From positions 38,143 to 102,142 of the forward strand of contig CAIVEI010000113.1 of the NCBI GenBank assembly GCA_903904835.1: 64,000 nucleotides of DNA, in the 5' to 3' direction. Position 1 is the first letter of the stretch. Each line of letters begins with the position of its first letter. Below the pieces are notes generated by a model, which worked only from the letters and a program-made list of their open reading frames with translations, made no database searches and was not told where the DNA came from. Both the position numbers and the translations under genes were made by a program. The stretch comes from an uncultured Schlesneria sp. GTDB taxonomy: Bacteria > Planctomycetota > Planctomycetia > Planctomycetales > Planctomycetaceae. Below, one piece after another: positions 18,429 to 28,429 of the stretch.

Positions 18429-18481
18429 AACAGAAACAGGGGTAGGTCCAGTGCGTATCTGGACCTGTCTCCGTTTCTGTT
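18429..18481. repeat. large stem-loop downstream of the sigma operon
   Basis: An outer stem AACAGAAAC/GTTTCTGTT and an inner stem GGTCCAG/CTGGACC, with partly paired sequence between them, enclose a 7-nt loop. It follows the sigma/membrane-protein operon by 117 bp. There is no T-run, so it is either an RNA-stabilising structure or a mobile palindrome rather than a clear terminator. Confidence 0.65.
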
Positions 18482-18529
18482 TGCCAAGATGTGGATTAAA
18501 AATCGACTCTCGTTTTCAATTCGAAAAGC

Positions 18530-19420
18530 AAGTCGATTTTCATGAGCACCTTCCAAATAATAATAAAGTGTTTCCATTTTCTCATTGACCTGCGACAAAT
18601 GTGCATATACGTTCATGTCGTTTACTGTTGTGGTGGAGGCGAAGGAATCCGCGAGGGCTTACCTGAAACCAAAGTCGCCAGCATCGCTTTGATATTGTCG
18701 ATATTGTTCGTGTGGGACTCTTGCTTGCGCAAGCTGTTTTCTGGAACGGGCTGAAGCCCATTTTACAGCTTTCTGCTCGACTGGATTTTCGAAGCCAAAA
18801 CCTGACGGCGGCAATTGATCTAGACATCTTGGAATGAATTACGGATCGCCCCCGTAGCCCAGCGGGGGTGCGGGCTGATCCGTGGCGGCGCCGAAGCGGC
18901 GAGAAAGTAGTTTTGGGAAAGTAGAAAGTAGAGATTAGTCGCTCGAACTTCATCGAACTTTGACACCAAGTTTTGTGGCCGCGTGATGACAACAGAACGG
19001 AAGAGAAGATTTTTGAACAGAAGGTGAGGAAGGTAGCGAAGTGAAGAGAATCGCAGGAGACCTTTCGTCGGTCGTTTGTGCGAGGTCGGGAGACCCGTCG
19101 CACAACAAGAAGATTCCTCCGACAGCGTGTTTCTCAATCCGGTCGCGGACATCAAGCATTATGGTAGGAAGAGCTTAGCCACCGATAGCACCGATGGGCA
19201 CGGATAAGAGACGACCGAAAATTTGTTCTGTCTTTGGGATTTATCCATGCCCATCCGCGTTATCCGTGGTTAAAAATCCTGAATCGAACTCAATGGAAGC
19301 CTGGAAATCGCCAATGTTGCCTAAGAATTTCCAGAGTTGCCTAAGCCGTTTCATGGTAGCCCAACCAGAGTTGCCTAAGCTCCGACAGTGTTTCCCATCA
19401 GAGTTGCCCAAACGTTTTGA
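18530..19420. repeat. long inverted repeat, copy A (partner at 37.7-38.7 kb)
   Basis: Read as reverse complement, this region matches 37690-38670 block by block. The shared landmarks are TTTGGAAGGTGCTCATGA, a stretch around CCCACACGA..ATATCGAC, a REP-like palindrome (18744-18762), a 110-bp piece containing GAATTACGGATCGCCCCCG and GGGCTGATCCGTGGCGG, and one degenerate unit (about 19308-19416) of the 141-bp repeat that is tandemly amplified in the other copy. Between 18894 and 19160 it also carries an insertion resembling 63297-63580. The whole 18313-19652 gap has no credible gene. Confidence 0.75.
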
Positions 19421-19652
19421 AACTCACACCGAACCGGTTGTTTGACTTGGGGGTTCTGTCGAGTCTGTGCGTGGTCAGTGGAGACTACCACGACTGACTG
19501 CATTATTTCGTGTTTTCATTATTTCGTGTTTTCGTGATCGTCGCGCAAGTTCTTTAACGAGTGTACGACTTAGTTGCTCGATTGGCCGTGACTTGCGACG
19601 ATTGTGGTTGTGCAAACACTTCCGCCGTATGTTGCCAGGGCAGGATGCTTTT

Positions 19653-20957
19653 ATGAACATTCATGTCAATGTTTCTCACCTTTCAATCCGTCGATTTAAA
19701 CGGAGTCATTTTCTGTCGGTCTACGCCTTGTTCCTGTTGGTAAACAGTTTGTGTCTGGCACAACCAGCGAATGACAAACATGACTGGCCGCAATTTTTGG
19801 GACCGCAGCGCAACGGGATCTCACAGGAAGTCGGTTTAATTGACCGATGGCCATCCGCAGGTCCTAAGGAGGTCTGGCGTGTTTCCGGTGGCGTGGGAAT
19901 GTCTGGTTTGGTGATCAGTCGAGGGCGACTTGTCACGCTCATTCAGAAAGACGGTGAGCAACAGCTTGTTTCGCTCAATGCTCTGACTGGAAAAACAGTC
20001 TGGGAACAGCCCCTGGCACCTGAATACCAAAATGGGATGGGGAACGGGCCGCGTGCGACTCCTGCCATTTCGGGCGAACTGATCTTTTCGTATACCGGCG
20101 AAGGAATTCTCACCGCGGTCAATTTTTCGAGCGGGAAGGTCGTCTGGACCCACAACGTTGTAGAAGAACTTGGCGGTCAAGTGGCCGATTATGGGATGGC
20201 GAGTTCCCCATTAGTCGTCGACAACCGCGTGCACGTCACCGTTGGTGCTTCCAACTCCACCGTTGCGGCTTTCGAGGCGACTACCGGCAAGCTGGTTTGG
20301 AAATCGGGTGAAGATCCAGCGGGATATTCTTCACCAACTTTACTGAATGTTGGCGGACGTTCGCAGCTTGTCGTCTATTCAGGGGCGTCAGTCCTTGGGC
20401 TGAGTCCAGACAACGGTACCCTGCTCTGGAGACATCCTTATGAAACAAATTTTGATTGCAACATCGTGACCCCGTTAGCAGTGAAAGATCAGGTGTTTGT
20501 TTCATCGGGAGAAAACCACGGCAGCGTGTTATTGTCTCTCAAGCCGAAAGGGAACAAATTCGAAGTCAGCGAAGTCTGGAAGTCACAGGGGCCGAAGAGT
20601 GTCCTGCGGAACGAATGGCAGACATCGATCCTGCACGACGGGTTCTTGTACGGGTTCGACAATGTCGGGGCTGCCGGTCCGGTGACTCATCTCACCTGTG
20701 TCAATGCGGCGACTGGTGAACGGGCCTGGCAGGAACTGCGGTTTGGTAAAGGGAATTTAATAGCCGCCGACGGCAAACTGTTCATGACCACAATGAATGG
20801 CGAGTTAGTTGTCGCGAAAATCTCGAGCAAGGGTTATGAAGAAATTGGCCGGGCTGAAGTTCTCAAACAGACACGTCAGGCTCCTGCCCTTTCCAATGGC
20901 CTGCTCTATCTTCGGGATAACGACGAAATTATCTGTCTCGATGTCCGCAAGCCATAA
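19653..20957 (+). CDS. secreted PQQ-like beta-propeller protein
   Basis: The 434-residue protein has a signal region (FLSVYALFLLVNSLCLAQP) and then DWPQFLGPQRNGISQEVGL, the typical opening of planctomycete PQQ-propeller proteins. Repeated blades follow, each with a G-K-x-V-W motif (ALTGKTVWEQ, SSGKVVWTHN, TTGKLVWKSG, and NGTLLWRHP). PQQ-binding dehydrogenase residues are not evident, so it may be a structural or binding propeller like BamB rather than an enzyme. The ATG at 19653 has AGGA 8 nt upstream; the open frame extends 62 codons further into repeat DNA. It precedes the Gfo/Idh/MocA gene by 45 bp and may be co-transcribed. Confidence 0.85.
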   Translation: MNIHVNVSHLSIRRFKRSHFLSVYALFLLVNSLCLAQPANDKHDWPQFLGPQRNGISQEVGLIDRWPSAGPKEVWRVSGGVGMSGLVISRGRLVTLIQKDGEQQLVSLNALTGKTVWEQPLAPEYQNGMGNGPRATPAISGELIFSYTGEGILTAVNFSSGKVVWTHNVVEELGGQVADYGMASSPLVVDNRVHVTVGASNSTVAAFEATTGKLVWKSGEDPAGYSSPTLLNVGGRSQLVVYSGASVLGLSPDNGTLLWRHPYETNFDCNIVTPLAVKDQVFVSSGENHGSVLLSLKPKGNKFEVSEVWKSQGPKSVLRNEWQTSILHDGFLYGFDNVGAAGPVTHLTCVNAATGERAWQELRFGKGNLIAADGKLFMTTMNGELVVAKISSKGYEEIGRAEVLKQTRQAPALSNGLLYLRDNDEIICLDVRKP

Positions 20958-21002
20958 TTCAACGTTGATCCGCAATTCGTTGTTTCATTCGGAGAGATCC
21001 TG

Positions 21003-22034
21003 ATGCCTGAACTCACGGTCGCAGTGCTGACAGATGTTGGCGGGGCACACCTGGATTCCTACCTTACCGGACTCGCATTGTCGGACCAGGTTCGTTCCGT
21101 GGTCGTGGCCGATCCGAGTGGATTGAGTGATGCTGCCGCGAAGAAATCGTTGGGGGCCAAGTTGACCCATTTCGAACGAGATCACGCAAAGGCGCTCGTC
21201 GATCATCAACCGGGGATGGCACTGGTCACGTTGGAAGCAATCAATGCGCCTCCGGTGATTCAAATGGCACTCGAAGCAAACTGTCATGTGATGGCGGAAA
21301 AGCCGTCGTGTGTCAAAGCCGAAGACTTTGAACCACTTGCCAGACTGGCCGATATGAAGCATCGATATCTGATGCTGGCATTTGCAAACCGGTTGCGTGG
21401 AACGGTCAAGGCTGCAAGAAACCTGATTCAGTCAGGGCAGATCGGGAAGATCTACGGTTGTGAACTGCATATTGTCGCCGATCAAACGCGGCTCAAGAAT
21501 CCGACCTATCACAAATCGTGGTTCGCTGATCGTACCCGCGCAGGAGGAGGACACCTGATGTGGCTGGGAATTCACTGGATCGATCTGGTGATGCATCTGA
21601 CTGATTCACAAATCGTCGAGGTCGCAGGCTTCGCCGGTATCGTCGGGGGGCAACCGCTGAAAATTGAAGACTCGGCCGCGATGTCATTAAGGTTTGATAA
21701 TGGCAGCTTCGGCACGATGACCAGTGGATATTACCTCGATCGTGGCTATCACTCGCACATTAAGATTTGGGGATCGGACGGTTGGTTGCAACTGGAACCA
21801 CACGGTGGTGAACCGTTGCAGTGGTACAGCACGAAAGAGACGCCCGCTCAGATCCGAAAGTACGAAGGACCGGCAGATGACACGAGCTATACGCCGCTCG
21901 TCCAAGCCTGCGTCAAAGCAAGCGCCGATTCCGCTTCGCCGCCGGTCACCAGTGGCCAAAGCCTGCACGCGTTGAAAACGGTTTTTGCATGTTACCGCGC
22001 TGCGGAAACCGGCCAATCGCAGCGAGTCCGATGA
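21003..22034 (+). CDS. Gfo/Idh/MocA-family oxidoreductase
   Basis: The 343-residue enzyme has an N-terminal nucleotide-binding region and the family lysine motif HVMAEKPSCV (EKP, residues about 97-106). The C-terminal dimerisation sheet includes HLMWLGIHWIDLVMHL, where the histidine sits in the usual catalytic position (GxHxxD). Family members oxidise or dehydrate sugars and inositols with NAD(P). The N-terminal GxGxxG is poorly preserved: the opening reads VAVLTDVGGAHLDSY. GGAGAGATCCTG before the ATG is a good ribosome binding site. Substrate unknown. Confidence 0.88.
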   Translation: MPELTVAVLTDVGGAHLDSYLTGLALSDQVRSVVVADPSGLSDAAAKKSLGAKLTHFERDHAKALVDHQPGMALVTLEAINAPPVIQMALEANCHVMAEKPSCVKAEDFEPLARLADMKHRYLMLAFANRLRGTVKAARNLIQSGQIGKIYGCELHIVADQTRLKNPTYHKSWFADRTRAGGGHLMWLGIHWIDLVMHLTDSQIVEVAGFAGIVGGQPLKIEDSAAMSLRFDNGSFGTMTSGYYLDRGYHSHIKIWGSDGWLQLEPHGGEPLQWYSTKETPAQIRKYEGPADDTSYTPLVQACVKASADSASPPVTSGQSLHALKTVFACYRAAETGQSQRVR

Positions 22035-22174
22035 TGCGATTATCTGGCATTTGTCAGCCATGATTGTTTTCAAATTCGGATTAGATGAAAGCGGGTGTGC
22101 CTGATCTGGCTCATCAAAATCTGGCTCATAGTAAAACCGCCTATTGTTTGGAACTGTTTCCAGGGAAAGTCCCA

Positions 22175-24163
22175 ATGACAAATTGCTATGGTCTCAATAT
22201 TCAAATTCCGGCCTTGTGCTTCATTGTTATGGGAGTTGTCACCGTTTTGAATGGGGCCGATGATCTCGAAGAACTTGGGCCACCCGTTGATGTCAGTTTT
22301 ACCGCAAAGCTCGACGGTACTGAGCAACGTTATGTGATTCGCCTTCCAAAACAATTTGATGTCAATCAACCGCACAGCCTTTTGATCGCTCTGCACGGTC
22401 ACGGCTCGGACCGTTGGCAATTCATGAATGACGCTCGTGACGAATGTCGTGCAGCGCGTGACGCGGCGGCAAAATATCGGTTGATTTACGTATCACCAGA
22501 CTATCGCGCAAAGACCTCATGGATGGGGCCAGCCGCAGAGAAAGACCTGTTGCAGATTCTGGATGATCTCCACCAGCGGTTTCGGATTGAAAATGTGATC
22601 CTCTGCGGCGGTTCGATGGGGGGCACTTCAGCTCTTGCATTTGCAGCCATCCACCCGGAAACAATTGACGCCGTTGTTTCGATGAATGGAACGGCGAACC
22701 TGATCGAGTACGCAGGTTTCACCGAAGCAATTGCGGCGTCATATGGTGGAACCAGGTCTGAGCAGCCTGAGGTTTACCGCACTCGATCGGCGGAGTTGTT
22801 TCCTGAACGACTGACGATGCCAATCGGACTAACAACAGGCGGGCGCGACGTTCTCGTTCCTCCAGAGAGTACATTGCGACTAGTGGAACTGCTGAAAAGA
22901 CGTGGTTCACGTGTCCATTCAATTCATCGTCCCGAAAGGGGGCACGAAACCAATTATTCCGACGCCATGGACGCCCTGAAATTTGCCATCGAAAAGTCCC
23001 TTCAGAACAATCTGCAGTCAAAACCTCTTCTCAGTTTCAACGAGTCGCCAAGAACCATTGTTTGCCTGGGAGACAGCGTGACGGGAGTTTATTACCACAC
23101 GGGCGGACAACGGGCTTATCCCGAATTGCTCGAATTGGGGTTGAGGCGGTTATTTCCAAATGCAGACGTTAAGGTCATTAATGCGGGAATTAGCGGGCAG
23201 ACAACGGCAGAAGGCCTGGAGCGATTTGAACGAGATGTACTTAGTAAGCATCCAGACTTGGTCACAATCAGCTTTGGCCTGAATGACGTCACGCGAGTCA
23301 CCCCGGAGAAATTTCGCGAGAAACTGGAAATGTTGATTAATCGCTGCCGTGCACGAAACTGTCAGGCTGTACTTTGCACACCGAACGCCGTGATCGACAC
23401 GCCAAGCCGTCCCACTCAAACGCTGGTTTCTTATTGTGAGATTATCCGGTCCGTCGGCCGCGACCTGTCCGTCCATGTCTGCGATCAATATCGGACAGGA
23501 ACGCATCTGCGCAGTCGTGCTCCCTGGACCTGGCGGCTGACGATGAGCGACGAAATTCATCCCAATCTGGATGGTCATAAACGCATGGCAGAAGAACTTT
23601 GCCTGCGTATTGCTGGCAAGTCCTTATCTTTGGACTGGATCGACCCACCCCGCCCAGCATTGCTGCACGTCAAAGCCTTACTGCAAAAACAGCGTACGGT
23701 CAAAGTCCTTGCGATGTCACCCTATCACGCACTGATCGGAGCGGCGTTAAAGGGTTTGAATCAAGACGCAATCGTCGATGTGACACCCTGGTCTGTTGAA
23801 GGAAAAACAATTGCGACTTTAGAGAACGAAGCAAAGGCCACGGTACGAACTCTTAAGCCGGATCTGGTTGTCATCGCGGTTCCGCAAGAAGCCGCTGCCG
23901 AAACTGACGAACAGTTCGTACACTATTACTCATGGATCATGAACTGGTCGCTAAGTTTCGGGCATCAAGAATGGGACTGCATTGTTGTTGATCCCTCTGT
24001 TTCCGATTCCGATAAGGTTGGCACACGCAATGAACTTTGCCGAAGACTGGTGCGAGCTCAAGGGCTGGAGTTGATCACCCGCGCCCGCGATGACAAATCA
24101 ACTCAGGCCGAATTGCTGCGTGATTGGTTCACCAGACAATCGAACGAAGTGTCTGCAAAGTAA
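22175..24163 (+). CDS. secreted esterase-SGNH hydrolase fusion
   Basis: The 662-residue protein has a signal peptide (IPALCFIVMGVVTVLNGADD). An alpha/beta-hydrolase domain follows with HSLLIALHGHGSDRWQF and the nucleophile elbow ILCGGSMGGTSAL. From about residue 285 comes an SGNH/GDSL domain: block I VCLGDSVTG, block II INAGISGQTT, block III FGLNDVT, block V DEIHPNLDGH. A final domain of about 170 residues (VKVLAMSPYHALIGAAL...) looks like another Rossmann-like module. The two hydrolases suggest sequential deacylation of a polymer, such as an acetylated polysaccharide. I chose 22175 for the signal peptide and the GGGAAAG site. Confidence 0.85.
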   Translation: MTNCYGLNIQIPALCFIVMGVVTVLNGADDLEELGPPVDVSFTAKLDGTEQRYVIRLPKQFDVNQPHSLLIALHGHGSDRWQFMNDARDECRAARDAAAKYRLIYVSPDYRAKTSWMGPAAEKDLLQILDDLHQRFRIENVILCGGSMGGTSALAFAAIHPETIDAVVSMNGTANLIEYAGFTEAIAASYGGTRSEQPEVYRTRSAELFPERLTMPIGLTTGGRDVLVPPESTLRLVELLKRRGSRVHSIHRPERGHETNYSDAMDALKFAIEKSLQNNLQSKPLLSFNESPRTIVCLGDSVTGVYYHTGGQRAYPELLELGLRRLFPNADVKVINAGISGQTTAEGLERFERDVLSKHPDLVTISFGLNDVTRVTPEKFREKLEMLINRCRARNCQAVLCTPNAVIDTPSRPTQTLVSYCEIIRSVGRDLSVHVCDQYRTGTHLRSRAPWTWRLTMSDEIHPNLDGHKRMAEELCLRIAGKSLSLDWIDPPRPALLHVKALLQKQRTVKVLAMSPYHALIGAALKGLNQDAIVDVTPWSVEGKTIATLENEAKATVRTLKPDLVVIAVPQEAAAETDEQFVHYYSWIMNWSLSFGHQEWDCIVVDPSVSDSDKVGTRNELCRRLVRAQGLELITRARDDKSTQAELLRDWFTRQSNEVSAK

Positions 24164-24200
24164 AAGTCGTGCCTTGTCGCAGCGGAATTCATCGCTCTCG

Positions 24201-24956
24201 TTACGAATCGGCTTCCAGTTCAGCCATGACAGTCTCTGGGATATTGAAGTTCGCCGTGACGCTTTGTACGTCATCGTGATCTTCAAGGATTTCCATCAGC
24301 TTGAGGACCGCACGAGCGGCTTCGAGATCAAGTTCGACTGTGTTGGTTGCGATTCGCATGACTTCCGCTGTTTCCATCGGAATTTTTGCGTCCTCGATCG
24401 CGGACATCACTTCCTGGAAGGAATCGGGGGTCGTCGTGACCTCAAACATCTCGCCGACCTGCTGGACGTCGGATGCTCCGGCTTCGAGAGCAATTTCGAA
24501 GAGCCGATCTTCCGTCACTGATTTCGTCGGGGTCTGAATGATTCCCTTGCGTTCGAACAGGTACGCAACGCACCCGGTGCTGCCAAGGTTACCGCCGTTG
24601 ACCTCGAAAATCTTTCGTATTTCACCTGCTGTCCGATTTCGATTTTCGGTCAGGATTTCGCAGAGAATGGCCACTCCATGCGGGCCATAACCTTCGTACA
24701 TCACCTCATCGTAGGTTTCTGTTTCGAGTTCTCCGGTCCCTTTTTTGACCGCACGCTCAATCGTATCGTTTGACATCGACGCTTTTCTAGCTCGGTCGAT
24801 GGCATAACGCAATGCGAGATTGGCCGCCGGATCACCACCGCCTCGTCGCGCAGCAACGATGATGTAACGTGCCAGCTTGCCAAACAGCTTGCCTCGCTTC
24901 TTGTCAACGAGGCCTTTTTTAAAGGCGATATTCGCCCAGTGGGAATGTCCAGCCAT
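24201..24956 (-). CDS. yebC: YebC/PmpR-family DNA- or ribosome-associated regulator
   Basis: The 251-residue protein has the family's N-terminal signature AGHSHWANIAFKKGLVDKKR and NDTIERAVKKGTGE. The middle region is YEGYGPHGVAILCEILTENRNRT and GGNLGSTGCVAYLFERKG. Length is normal for the family. Members have been described as transcription regulators and, more recently, as factors relieving ribosome stalling. It is the last gene of the long minus-strand cluster and lies 125 bp after the TPR gene. Its stop is 37 bp from the stop of the convergent esterase fusion gene. Confidence 0.96.
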   Translation of the reverse strand: MAGHSHWANIAFKKGLVDKKRGKLFGKLARYIIVAARRGGGDPAANLALRYAIDRARKASMSNDTIERAVKKGTGELETETYDEVMYEGYGPHGVAILCEILTENRNRTAGEIRKIFEVNGGNLGSTGCVAYLFERKGIIQTPTKSVTEDRLFEIALEAGASDVQQVGEMFEVTTTPDSFQEVMSAIEDAKIPMETAEVMRIATNTVELDLEAARAVLKLMEILEDHDDVQSVTANFNIPETVMAELEADS

Positions 24957-25081
24957 GTTCTCTGAGTCAGAATCGAAGGAGTATTAAGCTTAAAACGATT
25001 GATCGGGGAGATTAAAGCCGAAATGATCTGTGATCTCTACTCAAGCCTTTTTAATTCCTCATTGAATATCAGATTCACCCG

Positions 25082-27367
25082 TCAGGGTGATCCCTTTTCT
25101 GCCGGCTTGGGATTGGGTGACGCACCGTGTTGTTTCAATTTTTCTCGGATTCGATCGTTGAGTGCTTCGTCCGTCGGCTTCTCTTCCTCCGAACGTTGTA
25201 GTCCAGTCTTCCACGCCTCGATCGCTTTTTCCGTTTTCATCGCTTTCAGCAGGACATCGCCTAAGTGGTCCCAGAGGGTCGCATCACCACCGAAGCTTGC
25301 TTGCGTTGCCTGTTCAAGAGGTGGCAATGCCTCGTCAATTTTTCCTAATTTGAATAAGACCCAGCCAAGACTGTCCAAGTACGCTGCGTTCTCGGGTTCA
25401 GCCGCCAGAGCCTTGCGAATCATTTTCTCAGCACGTTCCAGATTTTTCCCCTGATCAGCCCACAAATAGCCAAGGTCATTGTTTGCCTGCGTGCTCTCAG
25501 GATTGAATTCGAGAACTTTTTCGAGGATCTCTTCACCCCTACGGATTTCACCCTTTTGGACATAGATATTTGAGAGATTAAACTGGCACCGTTCGATCAC
25601 TTCCTTTTCTTCGGGAAAGTCAGTCATGACTTGCTCCGATTTACGAATCGCGTCATCCCAGCGTCGGGCATGTGTGTAAATCCCCACCTCGAAAAGGCGA
25701 AAATCAGGGTTGTCATCATCCAGTTTGATCGATTCATTAATCGCATCGACTGCCTCGTCGATACGATTGTCGCGCATGAGAACTTGTGCCAATGAGTAAT
25801 AAGTGACGGCTCGACCGCGTTCAGTCAGCTGCCCCGATCCAAGAATGTCTTTGTAGATTTCGGCAGCCGTGCCATACTTTCGAAGCTTCAGCATCGAATC
25901 TGCCCGCTCGATTTGAATCGCAATCGCTGGCCGATTCGTACCTTTAGTTAATGTAATCGCTAAGAGAAAGAACTCGTCTGCGGCATCGGCCTCCTTCAGT
26001 GCAGTAGACAGCTTTGCTATCAGGTAGGCTTCTTCAAATTTCAACTGACCGGCTTTGGAGCGAACCCGCCCCGATTCGATCAGCATCCCCACCAAGGCTT
26101 TGTCTTGGGCCAGTGCCTTCAGTTCCGGTTCGAGTGTTGCGACCGCTTCTTCTCCGCGAGCCATGCCGCGCCCCAAAGCATCCAACAGGTCATCCGACTT
26201 TTGCATTTTCCTCAGTACGCGAGCGAGGCCGGCATAACCCGATGCGTCACCTCCACCCTGGAGCATCGTGTCATAAATCTTTCGTGCCCGGTCTAACTCG
26301 TTGACATCCGTCAGCCGGTCAGCAAGGAAGTATTGCAAGGAAACGTTCTGTGAATCGTTCTCAGCAAGCGATTCCAAACGACCGATTAACTCGTCCGACC
26401 GTTTCAGTTTTTGCAGGATATCCGCAAGCAGTTGATACGCTTCGCGACCTTTGGAAGTTCGCTGGGCATCGAAGTATTTTTGAAGTTCATCGAGAGCTTC
26501 TTGCGGCTTGTCGGAGAGCAAAAGAATCTTGGCACGATTGAATGCCAGGTTGCCTGCACCCTGTCGCGACGACCCCGCCAGCTCGAACGCTTCCAGAGCT
26601 GATTTCAAATGATTGCCTTCCAACAGGACCTGGCCGATTTTTTCGTAATTTGATGTCGGATCAGCGAGGATGCTCTTTTTGGCTCGTACATCCAAGCCAA
26701 AATTTTCAGGGGTTTTCACCGAATCAAAAATGATTTCATAGCAGTCTGCTGCTTTTTCTTTCTGGCCGGTTACGGCATAGAGCAGTCCTAAACTTTTGTT
26801 AAGACTGATATAGTCAGGCGATTTTTTTTCCAGTCGAGACGAATTGACTGCCTGTTCTAGATACTTGATTGCTTCAGGAAGCAGCCCGGTCGAAGCGGCC
26901 TGTCGAGCAAGCAATTGCAGAATTTCGACATTGTCTGGATCAAGTTGTACGGCTTTTGTTGCGTAGCGAACTGCCGCTGCCACATTTCCCTCTTCAAATT
27001 CGAGCGGAACGAGATCCTGGTAAACCTCGATTGCTTCGGGATCGATTTTGACAGCCTTACGGTAAGCACTCAGGGCTTTACGCGGCTCGTTCCGGTGCGA
27101 CGAATCGAGCAATCGACCCGTCATGTACCATGACAAAGCTTCGTTCCTTGTTTCTGCTGCCGCAGAACGCGGTGTTAATGGAACGAGCGGTAATGCAGCG
27201 TCGTCCGCTTCCTGCAGCCGAATTTCGGGCTTGGGGAACCCGAGCTTTGGTCTGACCGGATTGGTGGGGACAGGTTCACCTGGCTTTTCTTGTGCGGACG
27301 AAGGGACGCACCGGAAAACAGCGATCGACCACGCAATGAGAACTCGAAACCAAAACGAAGTGTTCAT
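25082..27367 (-). CDS. secreted or envelope TPR-repeat protein
   Basis: The 761-residue protein has an N-terminal export signal (FWFRVLIAWSIAVFRCVPSSAQ), then tetratricopeptide repeats through most of its length. Clear units are LSAYRKAVKIDPEAIEVYQD, AVRYATKAVQLDPDNVEILQ and, near the end, AEKMIRKALAAEPENAAYLD. The last repeats fall in a C-terminal array before a Lys/Glu-rich tail. It should be a scaffold for protein-protein contact in the periplasm or at the membrane. It follows the endonuclease III-like gene by 119 bp on the same strand. No enzyme domain is visible. Confidence 0.85.
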   Translation of the reverse strand: MNTSFWFRVLIAWSIAVFRCVPSSAQEKPGEPVPTNPVRPKLGFPKPEIRLQEADDAALPLVPLTPRSAAAETRNEALSWYMTGRLLDSSHRNEPRKALSAYRKAVKIDPEAIEVYQDLVPLEFEEGNVAAAVRYATKAVQLDPDNVEILQLLARQAASTGLLPEAIKYLEQAVNSSRLEKKSPDYISLNKSLGLLYAVTGQKEKAADCYEIIFDSVKTPENFGLDVRAKKSILADPTSNYEKIGQVLLEGNHLKSALEAFELAGSSRQGAGNLAFNRAKILLLSDKPQEALDELQKYFDAQRTSKGREAYQLLADILQKLKRSDELIGRLESLAENDSQNVSLQYFLADRLTDVNELDRARKIYDTMLQGGGDASGYAGLARVLRKMQKSDDLLDALGRGMARGEEAVATLEPELKALAQDKALVGMLIESGRVRSKAGQLKFEEAYLIAKLSTALKEADAADEFFLLAITLTKGTNRPAIAIQIERADSMLKLRKYGTAAEIYKDILGSGQLTERGRAVTYYSLAQVLMRDNRIDEAVDAINESIKLDDDNPDFRLFEVGIYTHARRWDDAIRKSEQVMTDFPEEKEVIERCQFNLSNIYVQKGEIRRGEEILEKVLEFNPESTQANNDLGYLWADQGKNLERAEKMIRKALAAEPENAAYLDSLGWVLFKLGKIDEALPPLEQATQASFGGDATLWDHLGDVLLKAMKTEKAIEAWKTGLQRSEEEKPTDEALNDRIREKLKQHGASPNPKPAEKGSP

Positions 27368-27486
27368 TGCCCGATCTCCTTATTCAAAAGCACTATTCCG
27401 CCTTCGGTGTTACAACAAAATTCATGCCAAACTTTAATGCTAATGGTTGTAAACCGAAATCGGAAATCTGAACACAGATAACTTGG

Positions 27487-28383
27487 TCAGTGACTTTTCT
27501 TGATCGCCTTCTTGGTCGCCGCAGGCTTTTCTGCCGCTACTGGCGTTTTCGCGGGCGCAGCCTTCTTAGCCGCAACTTTTTTCGTTTCCGCTGCCTTTGA
27601 TTCCTTGGCCGGAGCTGCTGCTGCAACCGCTTTCTTCGCAGCCGTCGGCTTCGTTGGTTTTTCAAGACCGTGTGTGAGCAGATGGTTTAGTCGGTCGACC
27701 GCCGTGTCCGTATCATATCCACCCTCTGGCGGGGCGTATTTCGTCGGGTCAAAAGTGATATGAAGTTTCTGGTCAGCCGCAAGACATCGAAGTGTGAATA
27801 CAAAGGATTCAACCTCGGCTTTTCGCACTGCTGCCTTCATCATCTCGCCCATCTGTTCCGGCGTCTGGTTCGGCATTGCGAGACCTAACCAGACAAGCAA
27901 TCGAGCAAGTGCCGGGTCGATTGGAATCAGATGAGCGCCCGTGACTTCGTGCAACGTGTAATCACGTACGAACGGGGGCAAATCTTTGATTTTCGCCAGT
28001 TGTTTCGTCGCGAGATCCAGAGTCTTCTTTCGAAGGCTTTCAAACTCGAACGAGTACGATTTGTCAAAAACGAATTTGAGGACGGAAATCACTCGAAACG
28101 CGCGCCACTCGGATGCCGTCTGGCCTTCGAAGGCCCGCTCAATTTCTCCGACAGTACTGACTCGAACTTCGTTCAGGTCAGGGAATTCGGTGAACAACCG
28201 TTTGAAAGACAAATCCGCTTCTTCAACGGTTGAGTCTTCAAGACAGATGGCGTAGAGCATCGTTTCCAGAACAGGCTTGTTGCCCTTCGGAATCTGGACT
28301 TTATAATGCTTCTTGATGATTGGAAACAGCTTCTTGAGAAGCGTTGCCCGATCGGACGCCTTGGCACGGGACGCTGCTACCAT
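27487..28383 (-). CDS. degenerate endonuclease III-like protein with histone-H1-like tail
   Basis: The 298-residue protein resembles the HhH-GPD/endonuclease III fold: PVLETMLYAICLEDSTVEEA (start of the helical core), then LPPFVRDYTLHEV at the helix-hairpin-helix, then PIDPALARLLVWLGL where Nth has VDTH..R...RLGL. The conserved Asp is kept, but the catalytic Lys of LPGVGRKTA is missing and no four-Cys iron-sulphur cluster is present. From about residue 240 the tail is Ala/Lys/Pro-rich (AAKKAVAAAAPAKESKAAE), as in H1-like DNA-binding tails. A non-catalytic DNA-binding role is likely. It lies 46 bp after rbfA, probably in the same transcript. Confidence 0.75.
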   Translation of the reverse strand: MVAASRAKASDRATLLKKLFPIIKKHYKVQIPKGNKPVLETMLYAICLEDSTVEEADLSFKRLFTEFPDLNEVRVSTVGEIERAFEGQTASEWRAFRVISVLKFVFDKSYSFEFESLRKKTLDLATKQLAKIKDLPPFVRDYTLHEVTGAHLIPIDPALARLLVWLGLAMPNQTPEQMGEMMKAAVRKAEVESFVFTLRCLAADQKLHITFDPTKYAPPEGGYDTDTAVDRLNHLLTHGLEKPTKPTAAKKAVAAAAPAKESKAAETKKVAAKKAAPAKTPVAAEKPAATKKAIKKSH

Positions 28384-28429
28384 GGGCTTGTCTCAACTCC
28401 ATTCTGGAACTGACCACGACGAACTGTGA

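Noticed and set aside
18429..18481. Stem-loop considered as a terminator of the sigma operon
   Set aside because: Stem is long but no run of T follows on either strand; kept as a repeat instead.
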